From: Gammaproteobacteria bacterium
Lineage (GTDB): Bacteria > Pseudomonadota > Gammaproteobacteria > UBA6429 > Thiohalophilaceae
Length of the DNA stretch: 64,000 nt
Reading direction: 5' to 3'
Assembly (NCBI GenBank): GCA_016194635.1
Contig: JACQBC010000024.1
Location: forward strand, 54,243 to 118,242
The notes under the pieces were generated by a model that searched no databases, had not been told where the DNA came from, and saw nothing but the letters and a program-made list of their open reading frames with translations. The translations under genes were made by a program, and so were the position numbers. Below are positions 62,952 to 64,000 of this stretch, one piece after another; the stretch's first letter is position 1; every line of letters begins with the position of its first letter.

Positions 62952-63129
62952 GCCTAACGAGGCTGTAGGAAAACATGATTTTGCGGTTTTATGCAATTAT
63001 AAAGCATTGTTTTTGATCACATTTATTAACTTGAAATTTATGATTTAGGGGTTTTTCTACAGCCTCAACGAATAAATTTACCGGCCTGCGCGGCTTTTAG
63101 CGCAGGTCCGGTGGAATGATGGGTTGGGC
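62952..63129 (-). other. attC recombination site interrupted by a 108-bp inverted-repeat unit (site B)
   Basis: On the minus strand it opens with GCCCAAC (63123-63129), then CCATCATTCCACCGGACC, a stem CCTGCGC/GCGCAGG with a TAAAAGCC loop, CCGGTAAATTTATTC and GTT (63067-63069). After the 108-bp insert GTTAGGC (62952-62958) completes the core. The uninterrupted 67-bp site is a classical imperfect palindrome. The methyltransferase fragment's stop is 10 nt before the first core. Confidence 0.78.
62959..63066. mobile_element. 108-bp MITE-like unit inside attC site B
   Basis: Ends are GAGGCTGTAGGAAAAC (62959-62974) and GTTTTTCTACAGCCTC (63051-63066), with AAC on both flanks (62956-62958, 63067-63069). 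The 76-bp interior aligns without gaps to the unit at 57279-57386 (shared GCATTG at the same offset) but has diverged strongly, so the copies are not a recent duplication. Confidence 0.78.
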
Positions 63130-63139
63130 GTCACACCGG

Positions 63140-63574
63140 CTACTTGAAAAGATACACGTATAAGTTGATTCCCACAGCCTGAATGTCATACCTCTCAAAA
63201 TGTGTTTTCTGGATCAGTTCAGAGAATTCACTCTTAGAGTAAGCGCCGCTTCTCTGAATTCGGAAAGCCGTTTTCATGAAAAGTGCTGCCACACCTTTAA
63301 GTCCAGAATTTGAAGCATATTTGTTCCATTCAAGGTTGGGGGCGTCACGGTTTAAATCAATGATCAGGGCCGTTGCTCCCGGTTTCAAAGCCCGGTACAT
63401 TTCATTTAGAACGTTCAGGGGCTTCTTGAAATTCTTGAATGACCATGAACAGAAGGTAAAATCGAATGTCTGGTCCCGCAATGGAATTTCAGATGCATTG
63501 CCCTGCCGGAAATCAACCTCGACACCCGCTTGCTGGGCGTTAACGCGAGCGATCTTCACAAATTCATTGCTGAT
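63140..63574 (-). pseudogene. SAM-dependent methyltransferase, N-terminus lost
   Basis: The preserved part begins at ISNEFVKIARVNAQQAG (end of motif I region) and continues with VDFRQGNASEIPLRDQTFDF, LNEMYRALKPGATALIIDL and a C-terminal YDIQAVGINLYVYLFK, typical of UbiE/class I methyltransferases. Motif I and everything before it are missing: at about 63575 the sequence switches to an IS110-type transposase end on the other strand. The open frame to 63667 is therefore artificial. Its stop lies just before attC site B, so it was a cassette gene. Confidence 0.82.
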
Positions 63575-63576
63575 GG

Positions 63577-63711
63577 GCACGGAGTCTGGTGGAACGACGC
63601 GGCTACTGGCGTGCGGCCATTGCCCTCGCCGCCAAGAATGCGCGCTTGTCCTGGGCGGTGTTGACATACGGGGAAGAGTTCAAACTGAATTCGACACAAG
63701 CCGAAGGCTGA
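63577..63711 (+). pseudogene. 3' end of an IS110-family transposase
   Basis: Forty-four codons read LVERRGYWRAAIALAAKNAR then LSWAVLTYGEEFKLN and stop at 63709-63711. RRG-x2-A-x3-A-x-ALA-K-AR-x2-WA is the signature C-terminus of IS110/IS1111 transposases (Transposase_20). The rest of the gene is absent; the junction with the methyltransferase fragment is at ~63575. Some IS1111 elements insert into attC sites, which fits the surroundings. Confidence 0.77.
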
Positions 63712-64000
63712 TGGCAGCTGAAAGAACACGATTAAAACCGTCTACAGAAAAAGGAGTTTAAAGAATCACTGCTGGATTGCCAGCGTTGATGTGAAGCGGG
63801 TTGGACCCGCGCGGGGAGTGCCTGGTCAACTTTAAGGAAGTGGTTGAGTCCGACCAACACGTGAGGCCCTCGCGTGCGTCTTTCATCAGGGTACGAGCCT
63901 CAGGCTCAAATGACCGGTTGTAGTTTAGCAGTCCTTCACCTTCTCGCATTGCTACGGGTTGTCTGTTACGCGTGATCTACAGTATATGAAACGATAAAAC
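63712..64000 (+). other. Possible right-end non-coding region of the IS110/IS1111 element
   Basis: These 289 bp after the transposase stop have no convincing gene. IS1111-group elements carry a non-coding right end from which a bridge RNA is made, so this may hold that RNA region; small inverted repeats such as GGGTTGGACCC (63791-63801) are seen. The element's outer boundary could not be found. Confidence 0.3.

Noticed and set aside
63758..63949. 63-aa minus-strand ORF at the window end
   Set aside because: No ribosome site or family features, and it lies in the presumed non-coding end of an insertion element.

Overview
The window reads as the chromosome of a gammaproteobacterium. The evidence is gene order: ftsY-ftsE-ftsX-rpoH, two M16 peptidases-rsmD-coaD-ferredoxin, and rpmB-rpmG-radC-coaBC-dut-algC-argB-slmA-pyrE with an exonuclease III/Crc-type gene beside pyrE. 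A cbb3 oxidase assembly operon (fixH/ccoH-ccoI-ccoS) points to microaerobic respiration. I cannot name the genus. No rRNA, tRNA or CRISPR array was seen.

Layout. Positions 1-3.6 kb: cbb3 oxidase maturation genes, ending in a possible 33-aa membrane peptide. 3.7-6.3 kb: a von Willebrand A domain membrane protein and a coiled-coil membrane partner. 6.3-11.4 kb (minus strand): ftsY-ftsE-ftsX, a diguanylate cyclase, and rpoH preceded by a CIRCE (HrcA) operator. 11.4-15.6 kb: M16 peptidase pair, rsmD, coaD, ferredoxin. 15.6-22 kb: leuA with a divergent Lrp-type regulator, then a PAS histidine kinase and a REC-PAS-GGDEF-EAL response regulator, together separating the ferredoxin gene from mutM. 23-27 kb: a Gld-type ABC exporter with auxiliary proteins. 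27-42 kb: a HyuA-type hydrolase, then the conserved rpmBG-radC-coaBC-dut-algC-argB-slmA block, two TauE/SafE-type proteins, pyrE, an exonuclease III and an AmpG-type transporter.

From about 42 kb to the end the character changes to an accessory region: a 223-bp element with 36-bp inverted ends; a tyrosinase with a peptidoglycan-binding-like protein; two LRR lipoproteins; a methyltransferase-AlkA fusion with a 50-aa cysteine-rich partner; several regulator/oxidoreductase pairs (ArsR, AraC, LysR and HxlR beside quinone oxidoreductases, SDRs, FAD and LLM enzymes); and many gene relics. Between 55.5 and 63.2 kb are integron-type attC recombination sites without an integrase, resembling a CALIN (cassette array lacking an integrase). 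The two best attC sites are each interrupted at the GTT crossover triplet of the core by a 108-bp inverted-repeat unit. The two copies have the same length, similar termini and diverged interiors. This is the most unusual feature seen. IS110- and IS1182-like transposase fragments and a 2-kb LysR/SDR unit bounded by inverted repeats lie in the same region.

How the genes fit together: the first 42 kb is mostly core metabolism and housekeeping (heat shock, division, cofactors, pyrimidines, arginine, leucine, DNA repair). The last 22 kb is dominated by transcription factor/oxidoreductase modules, DNA alkylation repair and cassette-like small genes, consistent with a detoxification and stress-response island built by repeated insertion, duplication and deletion.
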